Shown: positions 16,486-25,179, numbered from the stretch's first letter. The stretch is DNA of 64,000 bases from Candidatus Pacearchaeota archaeon (GCA_018303845.1 JAGVXH010000005.1:20105-84104); one strand, 5' to 3'. Program-made: numbers and translations. The notes: generated from the sequence alone by a model not told the origin.

Positions 16486-17485
16486 ACAATTCAATATCGC
16501 GAAGTCCGCCCTTCTCTATCATAAACACCGTCTCATTATCTGGAAGATCGGGCGAGTCAATCAACTTACAAACCCTAGAATCCTTCTTCCCTCTTCGAAG
16601 ATACATACGATAAGTACAAGCATGCCCAACAATATTTCCGCCAATCGCCTTCGTAGGGTCCCCAAATAACTGCGCAGGGTCACTCATAACTTGATTCGTA
16701 ACATAAACCGCTAAATTATTCTGCTCCGCAATCTTCATCAAATTATGCAAATACCTATTCAACCTTTGCTGTCGATCAGCAAGCTGTCCCCTGCCAGAAT
16801 ATTCCGCCCGAAAATGCGCAGTCAAAGAATCAACAATCATCAAACGAATCGGTTCACCATCCTTAACCAGCTCAGCAACACGGTCAAGCAAAAGCATCTG
16901 ATGATCCGAATTAAAAGCCCGAGCAACCAAAATATTTTTCAAAACCTTATCTGGATTCGCACCAATCCCCTCGGCAAACTGCCTAACTCTCTCAGGCCTA
17001 AACGTTCCTTCAGTATCAATATAAACTGCCTTCCCATTCGCTCCACCCCTCTCAACTGGAAGCTGAACGCTAACAGCTAAAGACAAAGCCAACTGAGTCT
17101 TCCCGGACCCGAAAGCCCCAAAAGCCTCAGTTATCGACTTGGTCTGTATACCTTTTCCCCCCAAAAGATTATCTAAATTTTTAGATCCAGTAGTAATGTG
17201 AAACAACTCCTTCCTCTTCTCCTCATGTTCCAACCCGTCGACAAAACCCATATCCATCATCTTCCGCGCAGCCTGAATTGCCTTTCTCGCAACCGACTCA
17301 CTCATCCCCGCAGTCTCAGCCAACTGAGCAGGAGTTAAAACAGCAAGTCCCATCAACTCATAAATACCAGCAGCCTCAAGCTTAGCAACAGCCCCAGGTC
17401 CAACACCAGGAATATCAATCAACTGCGGACCCTTATCATCTTTAACCTTAGAAACCTTCTTCGTCTTTTTATCCTCGTCGACCAT
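16484..17485 (-). CDS. radA: DNA repair and recombination protein RadA
   Basis: RadA is the archaeal RecA/Rad51 strand-exchange protein. The 333-residue protein has an N-terminal helix-hairpin-helix domain (IDIPGVGPGAVAKLEAAGI), Walker A GAFGSGKTQ (about 122), Walker B LMIVDSLTAHFRAEY, L1/L2 region with GRGQLADRQQRLNRYLH and VYVTNQVMSDPAQLFGDP, and the C-terminal KLIDSPDLP. A CTTATAAAGG box 25 bases upstream fixes the start at the ATG at 17485, five codons inside the track ORF. Confidence 0.96.
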   Translation of the reverse strand: MVDEDKKTKKVSKVKDDKGPQLIDIPGVGPGAVAKLEAAGIYELMGLAVLTPAQLAETAGMSESVARKAIQAARKMMDMGFVDGLEHEEKRKELFHITTGSKNLDNLLGGKGIQTKSITEAFGAFGSGKTQLALSLAVSVQLPVERGGANGKAVYIDTEGTFRPERVRQFAEGIGANPDKVLKNILVARAFNSDHQMLLLDRVAELVKDGEPIRLMIVDSLTAHFRAEYSGRGQLADRQQRLNRYLHNLMKIAEQNNLAVYVTNQVMSDPAQLFGDPTKAIGGNIVGHACTYRMYLRRGKKDSRVCKLIDSPDLPDNETVFMIEKGGLRDIEL

Positions 17486-17504
17486 GAGCAAAAATAGCAC
17501 CCAT

Positions 17505-17515
17505 CCTTTATAAGA
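17505..17515 (-). promoter_or_regulatory. TATA box of radA
   Basis: TTCTTATAAAGGATG centred 25 bases before the radA ATG; one of the clearest boxes in the window. Confidence 0.65.
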
Positions 17516-17526
17516 ATTTATATCAT

Positions 17527-17970
17527 CTAAAAGAGACTATTAAAAACCAACCAAACATCAACCGCCAAAACAAAAACAAAAACAACATCTTCAACCCAAG
17601 AACCACTTCTAATAAACCCACAAACTCTAAACTCAAAAGGCCAAAACAGTTTCAATCCAGTTAGCGTAAAACAATCAATTATCAAATGAGACAAGTACCC
17701 AACAAAAAACCCAAATCCAGCCCACCTATTAAAACCCGCAACAATCGTCGACAAAACCAAACATCCAACTAAACTATGTAACATACCACGATGCCTAAAA
17801 ACCCAACTCAAAAACCAAACCTTCTTCCCAATCCAACTACTACAAGAATCAATATCAACAAAAGCAGTGCCCAATAAAACAAACAACAAAACAAAAATCG
17901 GCATCTCAATTACCCTATCCAAAATAAACCAAACAAAAACACCAAACAAAATATGAGTCCGAAACAACAT
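17527..17970 (-). CDS. YdjM/LexA-regulated-type membrane metal-dependent hydrolase
   Basis: The 147-residue membrane protein has the pattern of the YdjM family (PF04307): FRTHILFG, FVDIDSCSS, FRHRGMLHSL and LSHLIIDCFTLTG. The histidines and aspartates are spaced to bind a metal at the membrane surface. The substrate is unknown. The ATG at 17970 is preferred to the TTG at 17988. It is a single gene downstream of an intergenic hairpin (copy 4). Confidence 0.75.
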   Translation of the reverse strand: MLFRTHILFGVFVWFILDRVIEMPIFVLLFVLLGTAFVDIDSCSSWIGKKVWFLSWVFRHRGMLHSLVGCLVLSTIVAGFNRWAGFGFFVGYLSHLIIDCFTLTGLKLFWPFEFRVCGFIRSGSWVEDVVFVFVLAVDVWLVFNSLF

Positions 17971-18018
17971 AGGACAAGGACAATTCAAAACCTCTTAACC
18001 CTTTCTAATTAAAAAAAT

Positions 18019-18058
18019 CCATACGAAATGTGTGCCGAAGGCGCACAATTTTGTATGG
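18019..18058 (+). repeat. GAA-loop hairpin element, copy 4
   Basis: Outer stem CCATAC/GTATGG, then AAAT/ATTT, GTGTGCC/GGCGCAC and a GAA loop; tail AACCC. It lies between two - strand genes. Confidence 0.8.
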
Positions 18059-18085
18059 AACCCTAATCAACAAAGACCAAAAAAC

Positions 18086-18565
18086 TCAACCCAATCTAAT
18101 CTTCTTAATATTATATCCTTCCAATCTATCAATAAGACGATGATGTATAGGCTCAATAGAATTTTCAATAATCAAGCTACTCTTCCCCCAACCATGCTCC
18201 GCCCCATTTCTATCTTCCAAAATATCTGGAAATTTTTCAATAAAAGGAATCGTGTCTTTATATCTCACAACATTGTCTCCAACAATTCTAAACCCGACAC
18301 TTCCCATTTTAGAACAAATAGTCCCATAAAAATCTCCTTCGACATGGTCGCTATATCTTCTCCCATAATTTTTGGGATGAAACAAAATAATAGACTTCGT
18401 ACCCAAAAACCCCTCTCTTAACAAAGTAGAACCAAGGTCACTAATCGCATTTTCTGTTTCCCTAGAACTTCTCTCAACAGAATACGCACTAGCAATATTG
18501 CCAATAGCCCTACCAGCACCATTCACAACATACAAATCTCTCTTAATAATATCAATCCTTCCCAT
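18086..18565 (-). CDS. Hypothetical protein downstream of RPA
   Basis: The 159-residue soluble protein has no recognised domain. Features are ENAISDLGSTLLREGFLGTKSIILFHPKN in the middle and a basic C-terminus (EGYNIKKIRLG). The HxKNYGRRYSDH stretch might bind a phosphate or nucleic acid, but that is only a guess. Its ATG overlaps the end of the RPA gene by 14 bases, so the two are probably translated from one message. This hints at a role linked to single-stranded DNA. Confidence 0.55.
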   Translation of the reverse strand: MGRIDIIKRDLYVVNGAGRAIGNIASAYSVERSSRETENAISDLGSTLLREGFLGTKSIILFHPKNYGRRYSDHVEGDFYGTICSKMGSVGFRIVGDNVVRYKDTIPFIEKFPDILEDRNGAEHGWGKSSLIIENSIEPIHHRLIDRLEGYNIKKIRLG

Positions 18566-19499
18566 CTAATTCCGTAATCAACTTCTCAACATCAACTCTC
18601 TCAATACCACTAGCAACAATCTCTAAATTATTAAACAGCTGATTCCTATTAACCCTACCAGATAAATAAATCTCCGTCCCAATAAATTCATCCCTAAACG
18701 CCGCGCTCTTAACTTCATCAGCCAAATCTTCCTCAGGAACTAGAGCCTTAATTTGATCCGAAAACATAACAACCCTCATACTCTCCGTCCCATCATCAAG
18801 CACAAAATTCAAAATCGCCTTATCCTTTTTCTCAATCTTCCCATGTTCAGCACACTTAAACTTTCCATCATCTGAAGCAACAACCTTCTTATTACATGTA
18901 GGACAAACAAAATAAAACCTAGGCTGAAAAACCTGAACAACAACTCCCCTAACCTTAACGCTCATTCCCTGCCGAGCTTCCTCAAGCGTCCCTTCACTCA
19001 CAGCCGGAGCATTCTTAATAGCATTCATCACAATCTTACTTTTTTTCAACTCGCCAAAACTACTCAAGTGAATTTCGCTATCCCGAGTAGACCCATTCCG
19101 AATCTCAACAACATCTCCAACCTTAATTCTCCCATCTTCAATCAACCCAATATGATTCGTATCCCACAAAACAACACGAGTACTCCCAGTCTCATCAGCC
19201 AAAATAAAATTAGCAACCCTCCCCTTCCGATCATTTTTCTCAAACTCACGAATAGGGAAAATATTCATAACCTTCCCAATGACATTAACCTTCCGCAAAC
19301 CTCCAATCAACTCGCTAATCTTCAAATCCTCTTCCTCAAAACTAATTCCAAGCTCAGCCGCAATAATCTGCGCAGCACCTTCCTTAGAAATCAGCCCAGA
19401 TAACTTCGCTTTCTTTGCCTCAACTTTCAAAACAACTTCCTCTCGACTTAAACCCGAAGACTTAGCAATCCTATCCACCAACAACTCATAATTCTTCAT
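18552..19499 (-). CDS. Replication protein A (single-stranded DNA-binding protein)
   Basis: RPA coats single-stranded DNA in replication and repair. The 315-residue protein has an N-terminal helical domain with GLSREEVVLKVEAKKAKLSGL, OB fold 1 (VNVIGKVMNIFPIREF...FILADETGSTRVVLWD, about 75-160) and OB fold 2 with an inserted zinc ribbon (YFVCPTCNKKV, KFKCAEH, about 200-225). A CTTAAATAGTG box 25 bases upstream selects the ATG at 19499 over the track start. radA lies nearby in the same direction. Confidence 0.9.
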   Translation of the reverse strand: MKNYELLVDRIAKSSGLSREEVVLKVEAKKAKLSGLISKEGAAQIIAAELGISFEEEDLKISELIGGLRKVNVIGKVMNIFPIREFEKNDRKGRVANFILADETGSTRVVLWDTNHIGLIEDGRIKVGDVVEIRNGSTRDSEIHLSSFGELKKSKIVMNAIKNAPAVSEGTLEEARQGMSVKVRGVVVQVFQPRFYFVCPTCNKKVVASDDGKFKCAEHGKIEKKDKAILNFVLDDGTESMRVVMFSDQIKALVPEEDLADEVKSAAFRDEFIGTEIYLSGRVNRNQLFNNLEIVASGIERVDVEKLITELDGKD

Positions 19500-19572
19500 A
19501 TACAAAAAACAACCCCTCACTATTTAAGTATTATTGAGATACAGTCCACACCAAAAACACCGCCCACAAAAC

Positions 19573-19580
19573 TTATAAAG
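19573..19580 (+). promoter_or_regulatory. TATA box of the zinc-ribbon/aEF1-beta operon
   Basis: ACTTATAAAG centred about 25 bases before the ATG at 19601; RPA diverges from it. Confidence 0.6.
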
Positions 19581-19600
19581 CAAAATAAAAGTATTCTATT

Positions 19601-19747
19601 ATGAAATGTACAAGCTGCGACAAAGAAACAACAAAAATAGTAAGGTTGCCATGCCCAAAATGCGGCAAAGAAATCCTAAGATGCGACAAATGTAGAAGTT
19701 TATCAATCGAATATAAATGTCCAAAGTGTCAACACCAAGGACCTTAA
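19601..19747 (+). CDS. Archaeal zinc-ribbon protein (DUF1610/HVO_2753-like)
   Basis: The 48-residue protein was below the track cut-off. It has four CxxC-type knuckles: MKCTSC, PCPKCG, RCDKCR and YKCPKC. It matches the short double zinc-ribbon proteins that in many archaea precede aEF1-beta, sometimes annotated as RNA-binding. The aEF1-beta start is 18 bases downstream, so the two form an operon. The exact function is unknown. Confidence 0.82.
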   Translation: MKCTSCDKETTKIVRLPCPKCGKEILRCDKCRSLSIEYKCPKCQHQGP

Positions 19748-19765
19748 TCTTTCGATACTTAAATT

Positions 19766-20041
19766 ATGGCAACAGCAGGAATACAATTTAAAATAATGCC
19801 CGATGGACTAGACGTAGACCTAGAAGAGCTCAAAAAAAATTTAAAAAAGGCAACCGAATCTTTTGAATCAGGAGTTTTCAACGACGTGAAAGAAGAACCA
19901 ATCGCATTTGGACTAAAAGCACTAATAGTAACAATCGCACTTTCAGAGTCCGAAGAATCCGATGCCGTAGAAAAAGCATTCAGTGAAATCAAGGGCGTCT
20001 CCTCAGTAGAACTTATTGACTATCGAAGAGCAATAGGATAA
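19766..20041 (+). CDS. Elongation factor aEF1-beta
   Basis: aEF1-beta is the guanine nucleotide exchange factor for aEF1-alpha. The 91-residue protein is a single ferredoxin-like domain: IQFKIMPDGLDVDLEELKK, then EEPIAFGLKALIVTIALSE and the end VSSVELIDYRRAIG. Complete, normal length. It follows the zinc-ribbon gene as usual. Confidence 0.93.
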   Translation: MATAGIQFKIMPDGLDVDLEELKKNLKKATESFESGVFNDVKEEPIAFGLKALIVTIALSESEESDAVEKAFSEIKGVSSVELIDYRRAIG

Positions 20042-20092
20042 AATTTTATAAAACAAAAGATATTTAAAGATTAATAACTTAGAAATAAAATC

Positions 20093-20320
20093 ATGGGAGA
20101 TAGTTCTTTAGAAGCCCTATACGAAAGTCCAAAAAAAAGCCCTGAAGCTTCGAAATATTGCGAAATCATAAAGGGATGTATAGGACGAAAAAATGATCGT
20201 AATTTAATATACACCCAAACATTAATAACCCGCATAGACGACGGGTGCTCTTTTAGAGACGCAGAGAAATCGGCAGAATTTGCCAGACAAAAAGTACTTT
20301 CCCTTTTAGAAAAAGATTAA
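20093..20320 (+). CDS. Hypothetical protein, 75 aa
   Basis: No family was recognised. The protein is soluble and helical, with two cysteines (YCEIIKGCIGRKN) and a charged C-terminal helix (FRDAEKSAEFARQKV). An ATATTTAAAG box about 26 bases upstream of the ATG supports expression. It may be independent of aEF1-beta. Confidence 0.45.
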   Translation: MGDSSLEALYESPKKSPEASKYCEIIKGCIGRKNDRNLIYTQTLITRIDDGCSFRDAEKSAEFARQKVLSLLEKD

Positions 20321-20360
20321 CTCTCAAAAAATTTATAACCCCACCACTCCTTAACTTCCC

Positions 20361-20948
20361 ATGCCCATTACAACAGAGGAAGCCAATAAAATCAAAGAAC
20401 ACCTTCTAACCCAACTAGACAACTTCCCAGAAGACAAACGAGAACAAATCGCAGAACAAATCAATTCAATGTCAGACGAACAAATCGAAGCTTTCGTTAA
20501 ACAAAACAAACTAACTCATCTCGGTGGACAATGCATCTTCTGTTCAATTATAGCAAACAAAACCAAGTCCTACAAAATAGCCGAAGATAAAGACAACATA
20601 GCAATCCTAGAACTTATGCCAATAAGTAAAGGGCACTCTCTCATCGTACCAAAAGAACATCTAGAAAAAACCTCAGAATCAACAAACTCCCTAGTGCAAG
20701 AAGTATCAAAAAAATTAAAGAAAAAATTCTCGCCACAAGAAATCAAAATCAACGAAATAAAAATAATGGGCCATGCACTCCTGGAAATAATTCCCATATA
20801 CGGGGATGAGACCGAAAAAAGACAAGCCTCAGAAGAAGAGCTAAAATCCCTCCAAGAAGAAATACTAAAACCCTCAGAAATCAAAATAGAAAAACCTCAG
20901 GAAATCAAAATAGAAGAAATCCCAATCCTCCCTCCAAGAATACCCTAA
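20361..20948 (+). CDS. HIT-like protein with degenerate catalytic motif
   Basis: The 195-residue protein has an N-terminal helical region (1-55), then a HIT-fold domain: CIFCSIIANKTKSYKIAEDK, AILELMPISKGHSLIVPKEH and, in place of the HxHxH triad, IMGHALLEIIPIY. Only the first histidine remains; the middle, nucleophilic one is Leu and the third Glu. A Pro/Lys/Glu-rich tail follows. It therefore cannot hydrolyse nucleotides by the usual route and may bind nucleotides or protein. It ends convergent with the prepilin peptidase (4-base overlap). Confidence 0.75.
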   Translation: MPITTEEANKIKEHLLTQLDNFPEDKREQIAEQINSMSDEQIEAFVKQNKLTHLGGQCIFCSIIANKTKSYKIAEDKDNIAILELMPISKGHSLIVPKEHLEKTSESTNSLVQEVSKKLKKKFSPQEIKINEIKIMGHALLEIIPIYGDETEKRQASEEELKSLQEEILKPSEIKIEKPQEIKIEEIPILPPRIP

Positions 20949-21769
20949 ATCCCAAACAGCCCCAAAAACCAACCCTTCAAAAAAACATATCCTAAAAACG
21001 CAATCAAAAATGCCGGAACAAACGGCAACCCTTCCTTAATCATAACCCTCTTCTCCTTCCTCAATAACTCAATATCATCTAGCGACAACCCATCCCAATT
21101 CGCCTTAACAACTCTTCGTCCAACCTTAACATCTTCAACCAACCAATCCCCCTCTCGAAGTTCAAAACCACTAACTTCCCTAATCATCGAAACATTTTCG
21201 AGCCCCTTAGCAAAAACATAAAGAAACGGAAAAATAAAAAGACAAACTCCAATCAAGAAAAAAATAAAATTTTTAACACCAAAAATCATCAAAACAGATG
21301 CCAACAAAACAACTCCAACAAGCCATCTCTTTTCGCTAACCAGCCTTCCCATTTCCGCATTAATTTTATCTCGATTCAAATACCATAAAACACCAGAATA
21401 ACAAAGCCCATAGACAGATCCCGCGACCATCAAAAACAAACAAAAAATTCCAACATTAATTACCGATTCATAAAAACTAGCACCCAAAAAAAACACCGTC
21501 ATCGCAAACAACAACTTCGCATCCCCCCCAGCAAAAACCCGACCATAATAAAAAATATTCATAATAACAAACATAATTACCAATAAAAACCCAACATGAA
21601 AAATAATATCCAACTCATCTCTCAAAATTGCACCATAAAAAACAAAGACCAAACTAGAAACAAGCAAAAACAAATTCAACCAATTATCAACCTCACGCCT
21701 TTTCAAATCCTGCATACTAGCAACAACAATCCCACAAAAAAACAACCAAAACAAAAACCCAAACTCCAT
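20945..21769 (-). CDS. Prepilin peptidase (A24, archaeal FlaK/PibD/TadV type)
   Basis: This membrane aspartic peptidase cleaves class III signal peptides of archaeal pilins and archaellins. The 274-residue protein has about seven membrane helices, the first catalytic Asp in ASMQDLKRREVDNWLN (about residue 20) and the second in AGGDAKLLFAM (about 82). A soluble segment (EVSGFELREGDWLVEDVKVGRRV) lies before the last helix, as in larger archaeal homologues. It ends the long - strand pilus locus whose products carry its target motif. Confidence 0.88.
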   Translation of the reverse strand: MEFGFLFWLFFCGIVVASMQDLKRREVDNWLNLFLLVSSLVFVFYGAILRDELDIIFHVGFLLVIMFVIMNIFYYGRVFAGGDAKLLFAMTVFFLGASFYESVINVGIFCLFLMVAGSVYGLCYSGVLWYLNRDKINAEMGRLVSEKRWLVGVVLLASVLMIFGVKNFIFFLIGVCLFIFPFLYVFAKGLENVSMIREVSGFELREGDWLVEDVKVGRRVVKANWDGLSLDDIELLRKEKRVMIKEGLPFVPAFLIAFLGYVFLKGWFLGLFGI

Positions 21770-21844
21770 TTATCCCAACCTATCCTCATTAATTAAATGC
21801 ACAACAATAACAGAAATCATAATACAAAAAACAAATCTCTTTAT

Positions 21845-22042
21845 TTAATACTTTCTCTTCTTAACCTTGCCAAAACCTTTTTTCTTTTCTGACAAAACCT
21901 TCCCCATCTTATCCACCTTCTCACCCTCAACCTCATCAACATTAGCACTCCGAAACTTTCCTCCTACCTTATACCCACGATTAATCCGCTTCCTCTTCAA
22001 ATCACCCTTCGTCGTCCGCTTATCACATCCACCAAAATCCAT
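21845..22042 (-). CDS. Small basic protein in the pilus locus
   Basis: A 65-residue, strongly basic protein (TTKGDLKRKRINRGYKVGG, and the tail KKGFGKVKKRKY). No family was recognised. Its ATG overlaps the stop of the preceding pilin-like gene (TAATG), so translation is probably coupled. It may interact with nucleic acid or with the cytoplasmic face of the pilus machine; neither is shown. Confidence 0.45.
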   Translation of the reverse strand: MDFGGCDKRTTKGDLKRKRINRGYKVGGKFRSANVDEVEGEKVDKMGKVLSEKKKGFGKVKKRKY

Positions 22043-22605
22043 TACTTCAAAACCTCCACAACATACTTCCCACTTTTTCGTGTAATCAAATATTCTCTAT
22101 CAAAAACAAAATCATATTCAACGGGAAAACCAATCTTCACATCTTCCGAAACTTTAAGCAAACCTCTTTTCCCAGTTTCCTGTCTTTTCAAAACCAAACC
22201 ATCACTAACTTCCTCGACAGAATACAAAACATCTCTAAAAAAACCATTCTCATCAAATCCAGTCCCAACCTCTACCTTAGAACCTCTCCAAAACAAATCC
22301 TTCAAAATAAAATCCTTCATCTCTTGACTTAAACCCGAAACAAACTCTTTCTCAAATTTCTCCTTGTCAATCCCACTCTTCTCAACCGAGTCCAACACCA
22401 ACTCTTTTTCTCTCATCTCAAAAATATCCAACTCATCTCTAATCTCCAAAACAGCAAGCGGAGAAACTAGAGCAATACTAAGTTTATTCTGATGATTAGA
22501 ATAAGACAAAAGAACCATCCCGCATAAAACCAAAGTCAACAAAACAATAGGAATCGCCATAAAAACCCCGCCCCTTTTATCTCGACAAAAATTAACTCTA
22601 CCCAT
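22042..22605 (-). CDS. Pilin-like protein with class III signal peptide (187 aa)
   Basis: The start is the ATG at 22605, which overlaps the stop of the upstream gene; the track start at 22695 lies in a different gene. The N-terminus MGRVNFCRDKRGGVFMAIP has a KRG|G-type cleavage site before a hydrophobic helix (VLLTLVLCGMVLLSY). The rest is soluble and charged, with a central LSQEMKDFILKDLFW and a beta-rich end. Probably a minor pilin or pilus-associated subunit. Confidence 0.6.
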   Translation of the reverse strand: MGRVNFCRDKRGGVFMAIPIVLLTLVLCGMVLLSYSNHQNKLSIALVSPLAVLEIRDELDIFEMREKELVLDSVEKSGIDKEKFEKEFVSGLSQEMKDFILKDLFWRGSKVEVGTGFDENGFFRDVLYSVEEVSDGLVLKRQETGKRGLLKVSEDVKIGFPVEYDFVFDREYLITRKSGKYVVEVLK

Positions 22606-22879
22606 TCTCAAAACCTCCAGCAACAAGAGCATCATCAACATCATAATCTCCAGCGACATAAAACCGCGCCTTAACCAACCTCTCATAATCCTCATTCATA
22701 TAAATAAAAAATTCTCCCTCTTCTTCACTCTCTCCAAAATAATTAGCCAAGACAGGCTCCTCTGCAAAAATCTTAAACGGCTCACTCAAAAGAATAAATC
22801 CTCCAAGAATAATCGCAACAAGAATAATCGCAAAAAACATAGAAATAAGTGTCCCAAGTTGTCCCTTCTTACTTTTCAT
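22598..22879 (-). CDS. Pilin-like protein with class III signal peptide (93 aa)
   Basis: The N-terminus MKSKKGQLGTLISMFF has KKG|QLG before a hydrophobic helix (FAIILVAIILGGFILL). The mature part is acidic (FGESEEEGEFFIYMNEDYERL). It overlaps both neighbours (11 bases upstream, 8 downstream), typical of a coupled operon. Probably a small pilin-type subunit. Confidence 0.6.
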   Translation of the reverse strand: MKSKKGQLGTLISMFFAIILVAIILGGFILLSEPFKIFAEEPVLANYFGESEEEGEFFIYMNEDYERLVKARFYVAGDYDVDDALVAGGFENG

Positions 22880-23408
22880 AATTAATCAAAACCTCCACCT
22901 TAACAAAACCATCCCTAGTCACTCCATTCTCGAAAACAAACGCCTTATACTCATCACTAAAATAGCCAGGATTATACTTCGCAATCTTTTCAACATTCTC
23001 ATTATTCCATCCGCTAACCGCATTCCCAGTAACAACCACCTTCTCGAACAAATCCCTAACCCAAAGTAACCCCTCATCTCCATCCTTTAGATAAACTTTC
23101 CTAGCATCACTATCAACCTCAACCCCAACATAAATCCTTTCACTCTCTTCAATCCCACAATGCCTCAAAATAAAACTTCTATCTTCTTCCTTAATATTAT
23201 CCAAATTCAAAACACCCTCAGGGAATAAACACTCCACAATCGCCCTACCAAGTAATAAAGACTCAGCATCTCGAACGCTAATATCATAAGCATAATAAAC
23301 AGAAGAGGCCCCAAAAATAACAACCGCAATGGCCGAAATCAAAACCAAAACCGGAACCATCTCAACAATATCGCCAACCCCGCTTCCTCGTTTATTCATC
23401 CAAAACAT
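22869..23408 (-). CDS. Pilin-like protein with class III signal peptide (179 aa)
   Basis: The N-terminus MFWMNKRGSGVGDIVEMVP has KRG|SGV followed by a hydrophobic helix (VLVLISAIAVVIFGAS). The mature domain is mixed alpha/beta with two cysteines (ECLFPEG and RHCGIEE) that might form a disulfide, and a TGNAV sequence. The start may be 23408, 24 bases after an ATTTAAAG box, or 23399, which gives MNKRG. The promoter lies beside a 17-bp tandem repeat. Confidence 0.6.
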   Translation of the reverse strand: MFWMNKRGSGVGDIVEMVPVLVLISAIAVVIFGASSVYYAYDISVRDAESLLLGRAIVECLFPEGVLNLDNIKEEDRSFILRHCGIEESERIYVGVEVDSDARKVYLKDGDEGLLWVRDLFEKVVVTGNAVSGWNNENVEKIAKYNPGYFSDEYKAFVFENGVTRDGFVKVEVLINYEK

Positions 23409-23457
23409 CCTCCATGTTTAATCCAACTTCTTTAAATCGCCAAGCCCCCAGCGAAGC

Positions 23458-23519
23458 TGAGCTTTTCCACATCGTGAGCTTTTCCACATCGTGAGCTTTT
23501 CCACATAGTGAGCTTTTCT
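23458..23519. repeat. 17-bp tandem repeat upstream of a pilin-like gene
   Basis: Three copies of TGAGCTTTTCCACATCG (the third ends ATAG) and a partial fourth lie in the 135-bp gap between two pilin-like genes, just upstream of the TATA box for the 22869-23408 gene. Confidence 0.85.
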
Positions 23520-23543
23520 GAAAATGAAAATTTTCCTCTTTCA

Positions 23544-23903
23544 TCATTTAACTCTAACCACAAATTTATCTAAATCCTCTTCAACAAAAACTTCATTACT
23601 AGAAAAATAAGGATACCCCTTACTAGAAGGAAGCCCATCAACCTTAACATAAATTCTCCCATCTCTGACCTCGACCCCATCAACTAACCCATTCAAACTC
23701 TTTTTCACAATCTCAAAACTAAACCCACTCTCACTAGCATCAATCAAAAGCGCCAACTCTTTTTCCAAAACCTGCTGTTTAATTCCTCTCGCCTCAAGCC
23801 TTCCCTCTAGTGCAAGAAAAAAAACAGCAAATAACAATCCAACTAAAATAATCTGAATAACAGCCTTAGATAAAATATCCCCCTTCTTACCAAATCGTCT
23901 CAT
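23544..23903 (-). CDS. Pilin-like protein with class III signal peptide (119 aa)
   Basis: The start is the ATG at 23903, overlapping the previous stop as ATGA. The N-terminus MRRFGKKGDILSKAVIQII carries KKG|DIL before a hydrophobic helix (ILVGLLFAVFFLAL). The mature domain has heptad-like helix KQQVLEKELALLIDASES and a beta-rich end. Probably a minor pilin. Confidence 0.6.
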   Translation of the reverse strand: MRRFGKKGDILSKAVIQIILVGLLFAVFFLALEGRLEARGIKQQVLEKELALLIDASESGFSFEIVKKSLNGLVDGVEVRDGRIYVKVDGLPSSKGYPYFSSNEVFVEEDLDKFVVRVK

Positions 23904-24883
23904 CCGGGAATTCCCTCCCATTCATCACAAAAACCAACGCTAGCAGATTCTATCTCATCAACCCTCTTCTCATATTCAATCCAATTTTTTAATTGCAAAA
24001 ATTCCCAAAAACTCGCAGATGGACTAAAAATAAAATTATTCTGCACTTCCTTAAACGAATCATCTTTTTGTCCAGATTGAAAATAAAATAAATAGGGGAC
24101 ATATTCGCCAAACCCTTTCGACTCACCCACAACCAATTGAATACCCGCAACAACACCATAATTAATCATCAAATCTCCCTCGTCAATATTAAACCTCTCT
24201 GGCAGAGAAACATTAATACTACTCATCTTCGCCTCAAAAGTTACCCCATTAGCCCTATTCACCAAGTCAACACTAGCCCAATCCCACTTCTTACTTTCAA
24301 CACTAAAATCTTCTCCATTTAAATTAAAAGGAACAGCATTTCCAAAATTAAGAGCCGAAAAACTTTTTCCAGAATCCTGCAAATAAGAATAATAAGTAAA
24401 ACCTTCTTTCATTTTCAAATCCAAAGCATCCTTAATATTAATCTCAACCTTATTATCCCGAGCATATTTCTTCGCCTCGTCCGTAAAATGAATTCTAGCA
24501 CACGGAACACATACACTCGATTTAAAAAATTTAGCAGGAAACACATTCAAATCTCCATTCCCATAAAGGTTCCAACATTCTGCCATAGACTCTGCAATCT
24601 TCTCTTGAGCAACCTTAACATTTCTAACATCCGCCTCACTCACCTCAACAACCATCGTTTTACATTTCAAAGGGAAACTAGATTTAAATTCAAGCTCATC
24701 TGCCCCAAGTCCAGAGTCGGGAAGCGTCGCCCTCAACTGAACACTCTGCCAACAAACCTCCTTATCTCCCTCGTCACCAACCCAAAACTCCTGATAAATA
24801 AAAAAAATCGAAATAGCCAAAACCAACACTCCAAGTATCAAATACAAAAGAATCCCATACATATAGTCCCCCTTCTTATCCAT
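23900..24883 (-). CDS. Large pilin-like surface protein with class III signal peptide (327 aa)
   Basis: The N-terminus MDKKGDYMYGILLYLILG has KKG|DYM followed by a hydrophobic helix, consistent with prepilin-peptidase processing. The long extracellular part has cysteine pairs (CWQSVQ, LKCKTM, ECWNLYG, and CVPCARIHF) and a beta-rich region. I do not recognise the domain. The ATG at 24883, 25 bases after a TTTTATTAAG box, is preferred. It begins a coupled run of five pilin-like genes. Confidence 0.6.
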   Translation of the reverse strand: MDKKGDYMYGILLYLILGVLVLAISIFFIYQEFWVGDEGDKEVCWQSVQLRATLPDSGLGADELEFKSSFPLKCKTMVVEVSEADVRNVKVAQEKIAESMAECWNLYGNGDLNVFPAKFFKSSVCVPCARIHFTDEAKKYARDNKVEINIKDALDLKMKEGFTYYSYLQDSGKSFSALNFGNAVPFNLNGEDFSVESKKWDWASVDLVNRANGVTFEAKMSSINVSLPERFNIDEGDLMINYGVVAGIQLVVGESKGFGEYVPYLFYFQSGQKDDSFKEVQNNFIFSPSASFWEFLQLKNWIEYEKRVDEIESASVGFCDEWEGIPG

Positions 24884-25135
24884 AAACAAGAAACCCAAAC
24901 CAACTTAATAAAACTTACCCAGCCCAAACATCCATAAAAAACCCCAACCAAAAACCCAAAACCTCTCAACAAAAATCCGTGCTAATCCGTGAACTATTTT
25001 TTATTAACCAAACAACCTCAATCCCAAAAACGAAAATTCGCGTACATTCGCGCAAATTCACGGCTAAATAATTCTCCATCACTCCCCAAGTCCCCATTAT
25101 TTTACCAATCTACAACAAACAAAACCATCATCTCT

Positions 25136-25179
25136 CCATGAGAAATTATGCGTGTCGAAGACACCATAATTTTTTATGG
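25136..25179 (+). repeat. GAA-loop hairpin element, copy 5
   Basis: CCATGA/TTATGG outer stem, AAATTATG/CATAATTT, bulged C, GTGTC/GACAC and a GAA loop. Nearly identical to copy 7 at 52138 apart from one base in the outer stem. Confidence 0.88.
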
